From positions 44,673 through 108,672 of the forward strand of contig MU266411.1 of the NCBI GenBank assembly GCA_021014945.1: a stretch of 64,000 bases of DNA, written 5' to 3'. The DNA comes from Leucogyrophana mollusca. Its lineage: Eukaryota > Basidiomycota > Agaricomycetes > Boletales. Made by a program: the position numbers and the translations under genes. This document shows positions 20,763 through 31,122 of the stretch, in pieces (positions within the stretch are counted from its first letter, which is position 1; each line of letters begins with the position of its first letter). Below the pieces are notes generated by a model. It was not told the DNA's origin and ran no database searches. It was given only the letters and a program-made list of their open reading frames with translations.

Positions 20763-22047
20763 ATAACTTGACCATTTTTTCGGGGCACCTTGTCATCCCT
20801 CGCGCTTTTAGAAAGCTGTCTTAATTCTTTGCCCCTCCTCTACCCGTCGCTCTTTTCCTCGCTTTCTCTGGGTCTGTTTTTTGTCGCAGCTATCATACCT
20901 ACTGTACCTTGCAGCCTTTTGTAATCTACGCGCGAGTTCTGCCACAAAATTCGGCACGTCGTACTCGGAGATCGTTACCACATTTCAAAGAGGCTTCAGC
21001 ATCCCAGATTTCCGACACTGCATTAGATCCTTTTACGGAGCCTCGTCGCACTGTTGACTCTTCACCCGTCATGGTCCTTGGTTTTCGTGCCCAATTGAAA
21101 AGCCTGAAAGCCACTTGGAAAAACTGCGTCCCAGCCGGGCCTTAGTGACCTGTCTTCACTTCTCTGCCTTTCGCAGACCTCTGCAGATTCGCTAGGCCGC
21201 GTCGTCCGCTACGCTTCCCCCCAGGTATTCAAGTTGCGAGCGACGCAAGTATGATGTAGCGGTATGTCGACCGACACGTCCTGGACGAAAATGCCTTTTT
21301 GTGGCTAGGATGTAGTCTGCGCTATTTCCAGCGTCGGATCTTCACCATTGACTTCGAATCTGTGGGTCTGTGGGCAATCGACCAAAGTCCAGCGTTTCAG
21401 CTGAGAAGGCTCCACTGGGGCTTCATTTGACACCAAGATGACAGTTTTGGACACGATTTTCCTTCATACTCCGATCATGATGCTGGTGGTGTCGACCCTG
21501 GTGTTGAGGGAACGATTTGCGGACGAAAACAAGCGGAAACTGGGAGCCCAATTTCAAGACAGTACTGGCAATTTCTGAAGAGGTTTCTATGGATGCTTTT
21601 GAGCGATCGCGCTCTCAACTGTGGATATTCGACCATTCCACGCCCTTCATGCTGCCGTCTTGCACACTCATATGCTTCCTGACTCCGGAACTTCTCTTAC
21701 GTTTCTCAGACCCTATCGCTGTCACAGGTGTCAGAATCCTCCTCAATATTCACCACTGAGCAGTATGACTCCGAGCCGGGATAAAATATAAATACGGAAG
21801 GCTGTAAGCGATTCCCCGACCTTTGTTCCCCACTTTGAGAACCAGCTCTCAGTCAGTCATCAAGTTCGAGCCACTGTAGTCGAGTGCCACAGGAGCAGGA
21901 GTGGCGCCGAGATCATTGGCTCTTCACAAGAGTAAGTCTCCCATTCCGCTGGCCAGTGTCATAACACAGCTAAGAAGCCTGGACTTTCACATAGGCAACC
22001 CGAAGACTGTCGTTAGAAGACCGCGTGTCTACAAATACCACCACGCG
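20763..22047. other. Intergenic stretch between GH55 and the F-box-like gene
   Basis: No supported gene. A pyrimidine-rich 3' region follows GH55. A TATA-like element near the right end serves the next gene. Confidence 0.5.
21787..21794 (+). promoter_or_regulatory. TATA box upstream of the F-box-like gene
   Basis: TATAAATA sits within AAAATATAAATACGG, about 100 bases before a CAGTCAGTCATC start-region-like sequence and 254 bases before the chosen ATG. Confidence 0.5.
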
Positions 22048-23703
22048 ATGGCGGATGTCCATACATGTTGCTGGTCAAAGGTAGAAGAATTGCGAGCAGA
22101 GAATGCGCGTTTACGAGCAAAATTAGAGCGACTGGAGGTGGGCTTTACTCCTTGGTCCATGATTTGTATATATCTTACAACTGTTCTGCCTGCCCAGAAG
22201 AAGAGAAGAACGTTCGATAATAGCCGCAGCCTATTTGTTCAGCCACCTGTCGAAATCCTTCGGGAAATTATGGAACTCGCCACGGCACCTCCTGCACTAC
22301 TCGATCCATCTCTTGCCCTCGGGCCCAATTCTCCTTGGAGTCAGGCTCTCCGTATGAAAAAATCAATGGCTCTGGTGTGCAAGATGTGGCATAGTGTCGG
22401 GGTCAACGTTCTATATAACAGCGTGGTCCTCCGACGAATCGGCCAAATTGCATCTCTTTGGCATACTTTACAAAAGAACTCGAATCTCGGCCTCGCCATT
22501 AGAAGCCTTCGTGTATCTTGCATCATGATACCCGGCTACCTTTCCGTGTTTCAGGATGGACTGCGTGGTATCATGGCGTCTTCGCCTAGTGCACGTGTTT
22601 ATCTGGATATGTCCGTGCATGGCCAGGTTTCGCTTCTCCAAGCCATTCCGCCGGATTTCGACGCGTCGTCCGTCTCTCACCTGGAGATGAGATATTATAT
22701 CTCATTCTCATACGTCTCACATCATCTCTCATGCTTCACGAACCTCGTATCCCTCGTCATATGGCCGTGCTCGTACGAAGCAGCTCAACCAACTGATCAA
22801 GAGATGTTTGAGCCCAATATCACTTTAACTCGCTTAACGGAGCTGCATCTCGGTCTGGACCTGGCTCTACCCTCCCATCACCTCATCATGGACACAATCG
22901 CATCCAAATGGCGGCTCCCTTCGTTGAAGCGGCTGTCGCTAGCCTTGAACCTCACCCAGAAAGTGGAATTATTGAACCGTCTTTTTCGAGCCCACGGCCA
23001 TTATTTGTCTTACCTCTGCATTTACCTCGCCGGCATGTATATCGACCACGAGTATCCCAGTGACGTTGGTGCAGCCCCGGTCGACCTTCAGGACTGCCTC
23101 GACTGCTGTCCTGCTCTTCGGCACCTTGTGACGGATTTGTATTATTGGCTAGCGCCCGAGCCATACTCTCATCCGAAAATTGAGTGGATCTGCATCTGGA
23201 CATGGGGCAAGGCGGTGGCCCGCGGGGCCCGGTCCACTCGGCGTTATAACCCATCCCACCGAAACTTCCCGGCGTTGAAAGGCCGCCGAGACATCGACAT
23301 AGCACTACGACCCGTCTTGGGATATCTTTTGCCCGTCCATTTCCCCCCTGAGCTCGAGGCTCGGCAATGGCAGTTTCCAGGAATTCATGTCAAGCAACGG
23401 TCTTCTGAATCTTTGGGAGCCGCCGTCTTGTGGAAGGCGGATTTGCATTATGTCAAGCGTCACGCTTTTGCCTCTATGTTAAAATATAACACAGAAGAGG
23501 AATTCGAGGAGTGTGTCACCTTGTCAAGTGGCTCGAGCAGCGTCGGCTACTACCTCGCACAAAAGACGACAACTTCTGCGTCCTCCGACGGGGATTACAG
23601 CGATGTCGATTCAGAAGGGGAGGCGACCTCAAGCGAGATCTGGGAAGCTAACTTAGGATCGGCTTTAGACACGTTTCAAGAGACCTTAGAGGACAGCGAT
23701 TAG
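22048..23703 (+). CDS. F-box-like protein
   Basis: Two exons, 22048-22137 and 22198-23703, encode 531 aa; the intron is 60 nt and open, so it can be missed. The start is the first ATG of the frame, as the upstream part of the frame has none. The N-terminus forms a short coiled coil (VEELRAENARLRAKLERLE, about 11-30). It is followed by an F-box-like PPVEILREIMELA (about 45-57) and MALVCKMWHSVG (about 92-103), then leucine-rich, irregular repeats to about residue 400 and an acidic, Ser-rich tail. This layout is the common, highly expanded mushroom F-box family whose members are presumed substrate adaptors for SCF ubiquitin ligases. The target is unknown. Confidence 0.8.
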   Translation: MADVHTCCWSKVEELRAENARLRAKLERLEVGFTPWSMICIYLTTVLPAQKKRRTFDNSRSLFVQPPVEILREIMELATAPPALLDPSLALGPNSPWSQALRMKKSMALVCKMWHSVGVNVLYNSVVLRRIGQIASLWHTLQKNSNLGLAIRSLRVSCIMIPGYLSVFQDGLRGIMASSPSARVYLDMSVHGQVSLLQAIPPDFDASSVSHLEMRYYISFSYVSHHLSCFTNLVSLVIWPCSYEAAQPTDQEMFEPNITLTRLTELHLGLDLALPSHHLIMDTIASKWRLPSLKRLSLALNLTQKVELLNRLFRAHGHYLSYLCIYLAGMYIDHEYPSDVGAAPVDLQDCLDCCPALRHLVTDLYYWLAPEPYSHPKIEWICIWTWGKAVARGARSTRRYNPSHRNFPALKGRRDIDIALRPVLGYLLPVHFPPELEARQWQFPGIHVKQRSSESLGAAVLWKADLHYVKRHAFASMLKYNTEEEFEECVTLSSGSSSVGYYLAQKTTTSASSDGDYSDVDSEGEATSSEIWEANLGSALDTFQETLEDSD

Positions 23704-23936
23704 ACTTATAAAAAGACGCCCGGTTTGCTTCGACGTTCAAGCTCGAATTATATGGAGTCTCGACGTCGCAGGGGGTACTTCATTTATAAACACCAGCATT
23801 CCATCTGAATTTTGAAATACAAGTACAAGTGACTGCTTTCTCTGCCCTTTTGCTTCATACTTCTCGAGTCCTCTGTGGTTGAATCTTGCCCGCCCGCGCC
23901 CCCCTGTCTAACCAGCTCCCAAATTTCCTGTACGCC

Positions 23937-24407
23937 ATGCAGCCCCTTGGCCTCCTCGCGCGTCTCACTCTCAGACTTACGAAATACGTTTGGAGGTCAC
24001 TTCCGCTCTCAGGTTCAATTATCCTCGACGTTTCTCTGTTCATCCTATTCTGTGTTTTCGTGAAGATTTTGGCGGATGAACAGGAGGCATCAGAGCGCGA
24101 TGTACTTTTCAGAGATATAAGGTTACGGCAGAAGGCAAGTTGTGCTTCATGACTCAGTACCAGCGATGTATCTAGGTCAGACGCTGAACCGAATGCAGGT
24201 TCGGGATGAGGTGGATGAAGCTTTTGACCAGATGCTGTTGGAGCTCGCAGACCTTGAGGCGAAAGAAGAGGAACTTCAACGTCAGGTCGCTGAATTGGTG
24301 AGTTCCGTGCCGCTGCTCAAGCACTCACCTCTGGGCTCGAGCAAACTTCACCTTGAATTGCGTAGCAAAGACTCGTAAGAAGAACGAGCCGGATACTCTC
24401 GCAATAA
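23937..24407 (+). CDS. Small membrane-anchored coiled-coil protein
   Basis: Exons 23937-24134, 24199-24297 and 24366-24407 join to 112 aa. Residues about 22-45 form one hydrophobic segment (SIILDVSLFILFCVFVKIL). The rest is a charged helix with heptad-like leucines (LLELADLEAKEEELQRQVAEL) and a basic end (RLVRRTSR). The layout suggests a tail-in-cytosol single-pass protein of an organelle or the ER. The first intron has a GC donor (AAG|GCAAGT), the commonest kind of GC-AG intron. No family was recognised. The F-box-like gene ends 233 bases upstream. Confidence 0.65.
24135..24198 (+). other. GC-AG intron in the small membrane protein gene
   Basis: CAGAAG|GCAAGT...GAATGCAG|GTTCGG, 64 nt. Reading through gives a stop within a few codons, and joining restores a continuous heptad helix. 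Confidence 0.75.
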
Positions 24408-24731
24408 ACGTCGTCCCCGGTTTACTTTCCCAACTGTGGTCGTGTTCGGGATTATTACATAGATAGGAGTTCTCTGTCGCATCTCTTCAGTCCTATCATT
24501 GTCAACACACAAACGTAGATAGATGTTGCGTACAACGTACCCACTTGGCCAGATCTAGAGCAGGTCGAGTTTTGAACTAAGACTTATTTGCATTGCAACT
24601 GTCAGCCTTACCTCGTTCAATGAGTACATATATTGCCTATATGTGCGGCTGGCATTCACCCTCATTCTTACGACCGAACGGCCATATCATCACCCTCAAG
24701 CATCGAGCCGCTCTATGCAACGCCTGCCACG

Positions 24732-25715
24732 ATGTCATTCGAGGTCCATTCGGCAGAAGCCAGTCCATCGTCTGTTCTCGAGAACCCGTTCGCCGAACCC
24801 GCATCCCAGAATCGTTCATTCAATATTCTCACAACATCTTGCATACTCCTCGAGCAACTGCAAACGCTCGAACAGCTCTGTGACACAACACAGTCGCGGG
24901 TGGAGCACAAGCGCGAGGTCGTCCAGGCGCTGGAGAGCGAGGCACGAACACTCGGTATCGACGTCACGCGGGAAGCATCAGATAGTTCTGTTAGGAAGGA
25001 AGGAGGCGGTGCCAGCTTGAAGGTCATTGACGACACCCCGGGGTCTCGGCGGGTTCGCCTTCCTTCTCCGCGTCTGCGGGGCCTCTACGACGTGCATGGT
25101 CCTGGGAGGCTCAACTTTGACGGAATTCAAACGTCCGCGGACTTCTCTCCCAGGAGCGCATTCAGTGACGATTCGTGCGAGGGAGTCGATGACGATGCCA
25201 CAACGCAGGACGGGTGGGTCGACGAAGACGAGGACGAGGAAGCGCCGTTCATCGACCACCACGGCGAAGTCGATGTCCACACTATCCGCGTTATCCCACT
25301 GCCGAGGGAGAGATCGAGCGCTTGCGCGGCTACCGAAGAAGCCCCGTTCTCAGCTACAGCGAAGTTCGCATCGAAGCTTCAGCCGCAGCGGGTCATGACC
25401 TCCGACTGTGCACTTACGCTTCAGCAACCCAGCGTCCTTAGTCGAAAGTCATCCAATCGGCGACGTCCGAGCGTGCGCAGCACGAAGACCTTCGAATCTG
25501 CATCGGACGTGAAAGCGAAAGGGTCGTTTCGTCGGGGATCTTGGAAGCGGGACATTTTGGAGCGATCACAGGCCAAACCGAATGAGAAGGGCGCACCTCA
25601 GAAAGGACTCGGAGTCCAGCGGAACTGCAGTTCCGGAAAGAGCAAGCGTAGAGGTTTGCGATCGATTTATTCGGTTTGTTCTGAGCTGGGAATTGTTTCT
25701 CGAGGAAAGATGTAG
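24732..25715 (+). CDS. Disordered, Ser/Arg-rich protein of unknown function
   Basis: An intronless frame of 327 aa from the first ATG (24732). A short helical stretch (about 30-75, LLEQLQTLEQLCDTTQ) is followed by low-complexity sequence with an acidic run (DEDEDEEAPF, near residue 160-170) and many basic and Ser-rich patches (RKSSNRRRPSVRS, KSKRRGLRSIYSV). Such composition suits a phosphorylated regulatory or nuclear protein, but no domain is visible. Confidence 0.65.
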   Translation: MSFEVHSAEASPSSVLENPFAEPASQNRSFNILTTSCILLEQLQTLEQLCDTTQSRVEHKREVVQALESEARTLGIDVTREASDSSVRKEGGGASLKVIDDTPGSRRVRLPSPRLRGLYDVHGPGRLNFDGIQTSADFSPRSAFSDDSCEGVDDDATTQDGWVDEDEDEEAPFIDHHGEVDVHTIRVIPLPRERSSACAATEEAPFSATAKFASKLQPQRVMTSDCALTLQQPSVLSRKSSNRRRPSVRSTKTFESASDVKAKGSFRRGSWKRDILERSQAKPNEKGAPQKGLGVQRNCSSGKSKRRGLRSIYSVCSELGIVSRGKM

Positions 25716-26127
25716 CTAGTTGTTTCAGAAGGGAATTATTCACCCGTCCTGTGCATAGTATCTTAATATCGCGGGGAAAGGCTAATAGAGATTTAGCAAG
25801 TCATTGTTTTGACGAGCTATGAGTGAAAATTGATCTGGTTGTTCTCGTACCTTCGGAGTCCCAAGCCGAGAGAGGATGCACTGGTGAATGGCTGGAAATA
25901 TCAAGGGGTGGTGCCTGAAATCGAAAGCTTATCAAGAGCGTTATGTATCGACGAGTATTATATCTCGAGAATATATCGTATCATTTGCACAAGTCCCATG
26001 ACTTTGTTTGGTGCATGTTCACCGTTGAGTTTGTCACCAGCCGTCCTCATTTCTGCACTCTGCGTCAACATGTCTTCTCGAGCCCTAAGTATTGATGGGC
26101 CGACCTTGGTCTGCAGAACCAATTGCA

Positions 26128-26301
26128 ATGGCAAACCCTGTCCCCGCGGGCGGCGCAAGGAAGCTCACATGGAGCGAGAGACAGGCGTTTGTGAAGAAGC
26201 AGACCGGGGAGGAGCACTCATACGAATACAAATTTAGCTCCCCAAACGACGAGACAAGACCCAGCCCACCTAACTCGAGTGAGCCGCCTATAACTGCCTA
26301 G
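26128..26301 (+). pseudogene. Fragment resembling the linker of actin-binding protein Abp1
   Basis: A 57-codon frame contains GGARKLTWSERQAFVKKQTGEE. As far as I recall, the KLTWSERQA-(L/A)-xKKQ motif recurs in the linker of fungal Abp1/drebrin-like proteins. There is no ADF-homology domain before it and no SH3 domain after it, and it is short, so it looks like a duplicated gene fragment. The stop codon lies inside a 17-bp tandem repeat. Confidence 0.4.
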
Positions 26302-26328
26302 CGCATCGAACTGCCTAGCACATCGAAC
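26293..26328 (+). repeat. 17-bp tandem repeat, two copies
   Basis: AACTGCCTAGCGCATCG is followed directly by AACTGCCTAGCACATCG, with one mismatch, and then AACTG. The first copy contains the TAG stop of the Abp1-like fragment. Confidence 0.75.
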
Positions 26329-27160
26329 TGAAAGCAGAAGGTGAATTCAATATCACACAGTCCCGCAATTAATCCTCATGTCTCGATGATAGGTGCCAGA
26401 AGCTTTGGTACTAAACGTACCTTTAGAATTTCTTGTTCACCGCGCGCATTATCCCAAGTTGTATAGGACGCAACACAGCGTCTGTTTCACATTAAAGGGC
26501 CGGTGCTGGTTGCATTAAAATTCCCACCTTTAGTCGTTTCGAGCCTGGCCGAATTATCAGATTAGTCTAGCTTTAGGTGACTCTGGAATCTATCACTCAA
26601 TGGCACGCATTGAGAGGACAATAACCTACCGTCCCAGTTGTGGGGTCCGCCGACGGCTTGGCCTCGAGTTTTGGGGAGCTCGTGTTGGAGTTGGTATTAG
26701 TTGGAGAACGAGGCGCGAGCGCTCGGTTTGTAATTCCTGGAAGACAGACAAGACGGTGGTTAAGGAACGATTGGAGAATCTGATGCACGTGGCAAAGATG
26801 ATCTCGGTTACATAAGTACTGTACTTAGCAAAAACTTATGGCAGGACTTTCGCTCATGCAAGTTGGCACTCACAGGTTCGTTGTTCTATGACAGCTGCTC
26901 AATACCGCATCAGAAACCGTGGAACATTTATGATCAGGTGCACATCATTCGCACAAGGAAGCTTAGCGACCCGGTGCGCGCCGGATCATTTCATTGAAAG
27001 GTGGTTCGGATAGCGAACGAGTTTGGTCCAAAAATTAGCCTCTCGAGCGCCCAAGTCAATCCCAGTCGGGCTCTTTCTCACTTAAGTAGGTGCTCGTGTG
27101 CCTTCACAGTACATAAAGGCACCATCTTTGAGCTTTTACAGTGGCAGGCTGCTCGCTCTA

Positions 27161-29748
27161 ATGGCTGATGCGGCATTTGCCCCGTCTGAAGCCATGGCCT
27201 TCGATAAACCATTTAGCGGCCAACCTCTTCGTCGGCAAACCAGCAGCTCATACCTCCAAGAGCCGCCGGTATGGAGTGATCTTGCCCTCCTTTCAGATGA
27301 AAGCCGAGAAAACATAGAGAAAGGTCTGATATCATGTCCAAGTCACTGGGCGACCCAGACTAACGGAAATGCACGCTGACAGAGTGGCACTGTCGGGACA
27401 AGCCTCTCAAAGCAAGCAGGCGACGATGCTTACCGGTCCCTCAGCTCACTATAACGCTACTGCGCCGTACGTGTTACTTGTTGCACGTGCTTCTGGTTGT
27501 CATCCATATTGTGCTTCTGGGACTGGCTATTAGCCATGTCGAACACCGCGTAATATTCACAATCACGCCGAAGAGCACCGTATTGGCGACGGTGTTGAGT
27601 ATCTCATTGCAGGCTTTCTACACTGTGCGTATGTGACCATCTGTTTGGAAGTTAATCGGAGATAACTTTGATGCGTTCTTTCGCGGGGTATAGGTCTATA
27701 CCGCCGCAATGGTGTTCGTCACCCAGCGAGTGGCGTTGTCAAGAGCTCTTTCACAGCGACAAAAACTAACCGCCATACACGATACTTCGGGAGCCTGGAC
27801 CGGGTTAGGATCTGCCTTGTGCTGCATATGGCAACAGACGAACCTGGCGGCATCGACGTGGAGAACATTAGTGATAGCGGCGTATCTTACGTGCATTTCC
27901 ATGCTTCACATAACCTCATCATCTATCATCGAGCTGCAGACTTTCAACAACACGATATCATCTACAGTGCCCACCACTGTCGGCTGGCCGGCATCATCCG
28001 ATCTCGTCAACGTGCAGTGGTCGTTCGTTTCCACGCTCGTCCCGTTTATCAACCGTTTCTACGCTGCTTCGTCCCCTGGATTGTCCAACAACACTGTTTA
28101 TGACGTGGTGTCCGTCATCAATGGGACAGGTACTGCTATTGTGAACGCGACAACAATCAGCGCGACATGTGGATTGATTCCGACGGTAAATCTTACCTAT
28201 GGCACAGTGGTTCAACAGTTGCCTACCGGTTTCCTGTACGGCACGCCTTGGCCTGATAATGGGTCACTTGGTGGAGACAGTCCCAATCACCTCGGTGTTC
28301 CTTGTGCGTCTAGTTGTTGGCGCGTTTCCCCAGATTTGATGCTAACACTCACTTCAGGGAAAAATCAGGTGACATTTCCTGCGTTCCTCAATTTGAACAA
28401 CTGGTCGGTGCGGTATTTTGATCTATCCCCTGGAAATTGTAAAATGAACTTGCACCTCCATAACTACAGGACATCGTTTTCGTTGTTTCTGCATCCATCG
28501 ACACCAACAGTCTCTCCAATGCCGAAGTGGCACTGCCAGTTACCTGGCCCTACATGGAACCAGGCAGTAAGAGAGTCTCTTTCTCAAACAACGCATTATC
28601 TGATGGTCTCTACTGTGACCAGACAATAACACACTCCAAGCAGATCTGAGTATTTACCTGGTTGGGTGCTCTATCACAACCTTGAGGCAGAATGCAACTA
28701 TCGACGCTCGAACAAACGAGCTCCTGGAGTTACCGCCCCCGCCGGAGAGAACTTCAAAACAGTGGACCAAGCTCGAGGAGCCGCCATCCACGCCCCAAGC
28801 TAGCGTGACTGGTGTCACTGATTGGGTACGTTGACATACATCATTGCAATGTATCGTTCCGATAGCGAGTGCAGGTCGTCGGCCCATTTGAATTTGCATC
28901 CGCATTCAATTCCTCGTTCATGAACGCATACCTGGAGCAAACTCCGGGGGATACGCCTTCCGAGTTAGACGTGTTTGTTGCTCTTATTATATTTGGCAGT
29001 TGTCGGGATTCTTAGTTTCCATTACTCATTCCTACAGGATCATGATGCAATCACTGAGTTTTAATGAGACCGTGTACTCCGCAAACCATGGAGGTGATGT
29101 GCCCAATGTCAACCCTGAACCAATACCCTTGGTCTCGATTGGTGACGCTGGCGACTTTGAGGATGCTCTGACGAGTGTGCTCGCATCATCCATATGGGCA
29201 GGTTAGTCTATTGGACAGCGCTTTGTGCTCCGGTCTCATCTTTCTTTGCCCTTAGCTGGACAACTCGGTGTCGGAGGAGGCGGAGGCTTTCCGCGATCGC
29301 TCGGCGAGGCCGTTATGAGCCAACAAGTGCTAGAATGGCGGCTGCATGTGAGCATAATTCCGCCGACCTATCTTCACCATTTAACTGACACCGTGGTGTT
29401 TTCAGATCAGCATGGCGCCGGTAGGCTAGTCCAAGTTATCTGACTTGATATATGGGTGACGTTGTTCTTGGGAACTCAAAGCTATCGGTCGCGTTAGCAG
29501 CGTCCCTCATTGGTCTAGTGCTTGTAGTTCAGATGATAGGGCTTGCCGGCCGTAGGTCACAACAAGAGCCTGTGGTGAAGAGCGCTGGTGTACTGGAGTT
29601 CATTTGGTTAGCTGTGAGGATGCCCACCCTCAAACAAGGGATGGAGGGGTTAGAAGATCCAACCGCTGAGAATCTGCGTCCAGCGGGGATGTTTGATGTC
29701 TGTTTCGGAGAAGATCTAGATGAGGTGAAATATGTTTGTGTAGACTAG
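27161..29748 (+). CDS. Multi-pass membrane protein, paralogue A of an inverted pair
   Basis: Eleven exons, 27161-27323, 27383-27624, 27694-28303, 28358-28407, 28470-28566, 28644-28825, 28875-28963, 29038-29201, 29256-29347, 29406-29420, 29482-29748, sum to 656 aa. A polar N-terminus (SGQPLRRQTSSSYLQEPPVWSDLALLSDESRE) precedes membrane segments (about 80-105, 115-145 and 190-215). A large, probably extracellular region with many Asn-X-Ser/Thr sites follows (about 225-560). The last segment (LSVALAASLIGLVLVVQMIGL) lies before a cytosolic tail. I know no function for this family; similar architectures occur as unnamed mushroom proteins. It aligns along its whole length with the minus-strand gene at 31123-33729, including the 15-nt tenth exon. 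Confidence 0.75.
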
Positions 29749-30211
29749 CCTCACGTCGAACATTGAATCTACTCGCAGCAGGCACTATATACTACTGTAG
29801 GCTGAGGCGGCTGAAATGAGCCCAGTAAATTTCCTGAACTTGAAAGTTTCCTACAAAATCATATGATGTCTGTTTACCCATGGAATCACGTGACCTCACG
29901 CGTCGCAGTAAACAACACCGGTTTGCCCACCCTAAACACAGACGCGACTTGGCTTGTAACCTCCACCACCCAGACGCAATCGCGCTCTTCCTTCCGCTCT
30001 TTGGGTCTCGTACCCTACATTTGCACATATCACAAACTTCCCTAAGGAGCTTGCCTGCTATATCGACTCTGTTATCGACTTTATAGTTCTATTGGTGAGT
30101 GCAGCATGATTTAGGAGACTTGTTGGTCTTGTTGGTATTCGGATGTAATTTGAAGGAGTTTTCTCACCAATCCCTCGTGATTCATTCCCTCCACAGTTCA
30201 TATCTTCCCTT
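29749..30211. other. Promoter region of the H2A.Z gene
   Basis: A 463-base interval. T/C-rich tracts before the ATG are typical of fungal 5' leaders. No TATA box was identified. Confidence 0.5.
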
Positions 30212-30877
30212 ATGGCCCCACAAAAATCTACTGGCGGAAAGTCGAAATCTGGTGCACCGACGAATCAAGGAGGTGTAGCGGGCTCAGGCGCAAATGCAAC
30301 CCCGAGAACGATACAGACACGGAGTCAGAAGGCGGGCCTTCAGGTTGGTTATGTCCCGGAATACGCGTTGTCCGTCTCTCGGGCCCCTTTCTCTTAAAAC
30401 CCCTTTCTGCCTTTCCCTAATGTGATATACGATGGCTCATCATACCTACATGTTAATAGTTCCCTGTGGGTCGTATACACCGTTATCTCAAGCAACGTAC
30501 TCAGCACAACGTTCGCATTGGAGCGAAAGCTGCCGTTTATACCAGTGCGATATTGGAGTATCTGACTGCCGAAGTGCTCGAACTTGCTGGTAAGCAAATT
30601 TTGCCCAACATTTCTCTTGCGTAGGGGTTATTATGGAGATGATGTCTTCAAAATTAATCGTATGCAACGACTAAGTCATATTACGCCAGGTAACGCCTCG
30701 AAAGACTTGCGTGTTAAGCGCATAACACCGCGGCATTTACAGCTTGCCATTCGTGGTGACGAGGAGTTGGACATGCTTGTACGCGCAACGATCGCGGGTG
30801 GAGGCGTGTTGCCATTTATTCACAAGAGCTTGACGGCCGGGACAGGGAAGAATAAGAAAGTCGAGGGACAGGCGTGA
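30212..30877 (+). CDS. HTZ1: Histone variant H2A.Z
   Basis: Exons 30212-30343, 30460-30589 and 30690-30877 give 149 aa. The Lys/Gly-rich tail (about 1-40) leads into a histone fold ([17 protein letters not shown], then [38 protein letters not shown]) and a [12 protein letters not shown] docking end. Residues such as the DEELD acidic patch and the shortened C-terminal tail identify H2A.Z and not canonical H2A. The SWR1 complex inserts it at promoter-flanking nucleosomes. The gene sits between two inverted copies of an unrelated membrane-protein gene. Confidence 0.95.
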
Positions 30878-31122
30878 GCAAGACGATGGAGCGCGATCCG
30901 GAGTTGACGATTGGTGACTAAGTTTATTGTGTTTTTTCCTCTGTTCATAGTCCCTGTCTGTTGTAGAATATATTCGCCTGCTGTTTGTGGAGTAAGTGGT
31001 ACCTATGTGCCTTCGTGCATATATGCTGCCGGGTAGCCAAACAGCACAGAGCTCCACCAATGCAGTCGTCGCCCGGCTATCATAGGTAAGGACGCTGTTC
31101 ATATGATCTTGTTTACAGTCTG

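Larger units (their letters stand above)
25716..27160. other. Intergenic stretch with an Abp1-like gene fragment
   Basis: Apart from the fragment at 26128-26301 no coding signal is supported. Confidence 0.5.
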
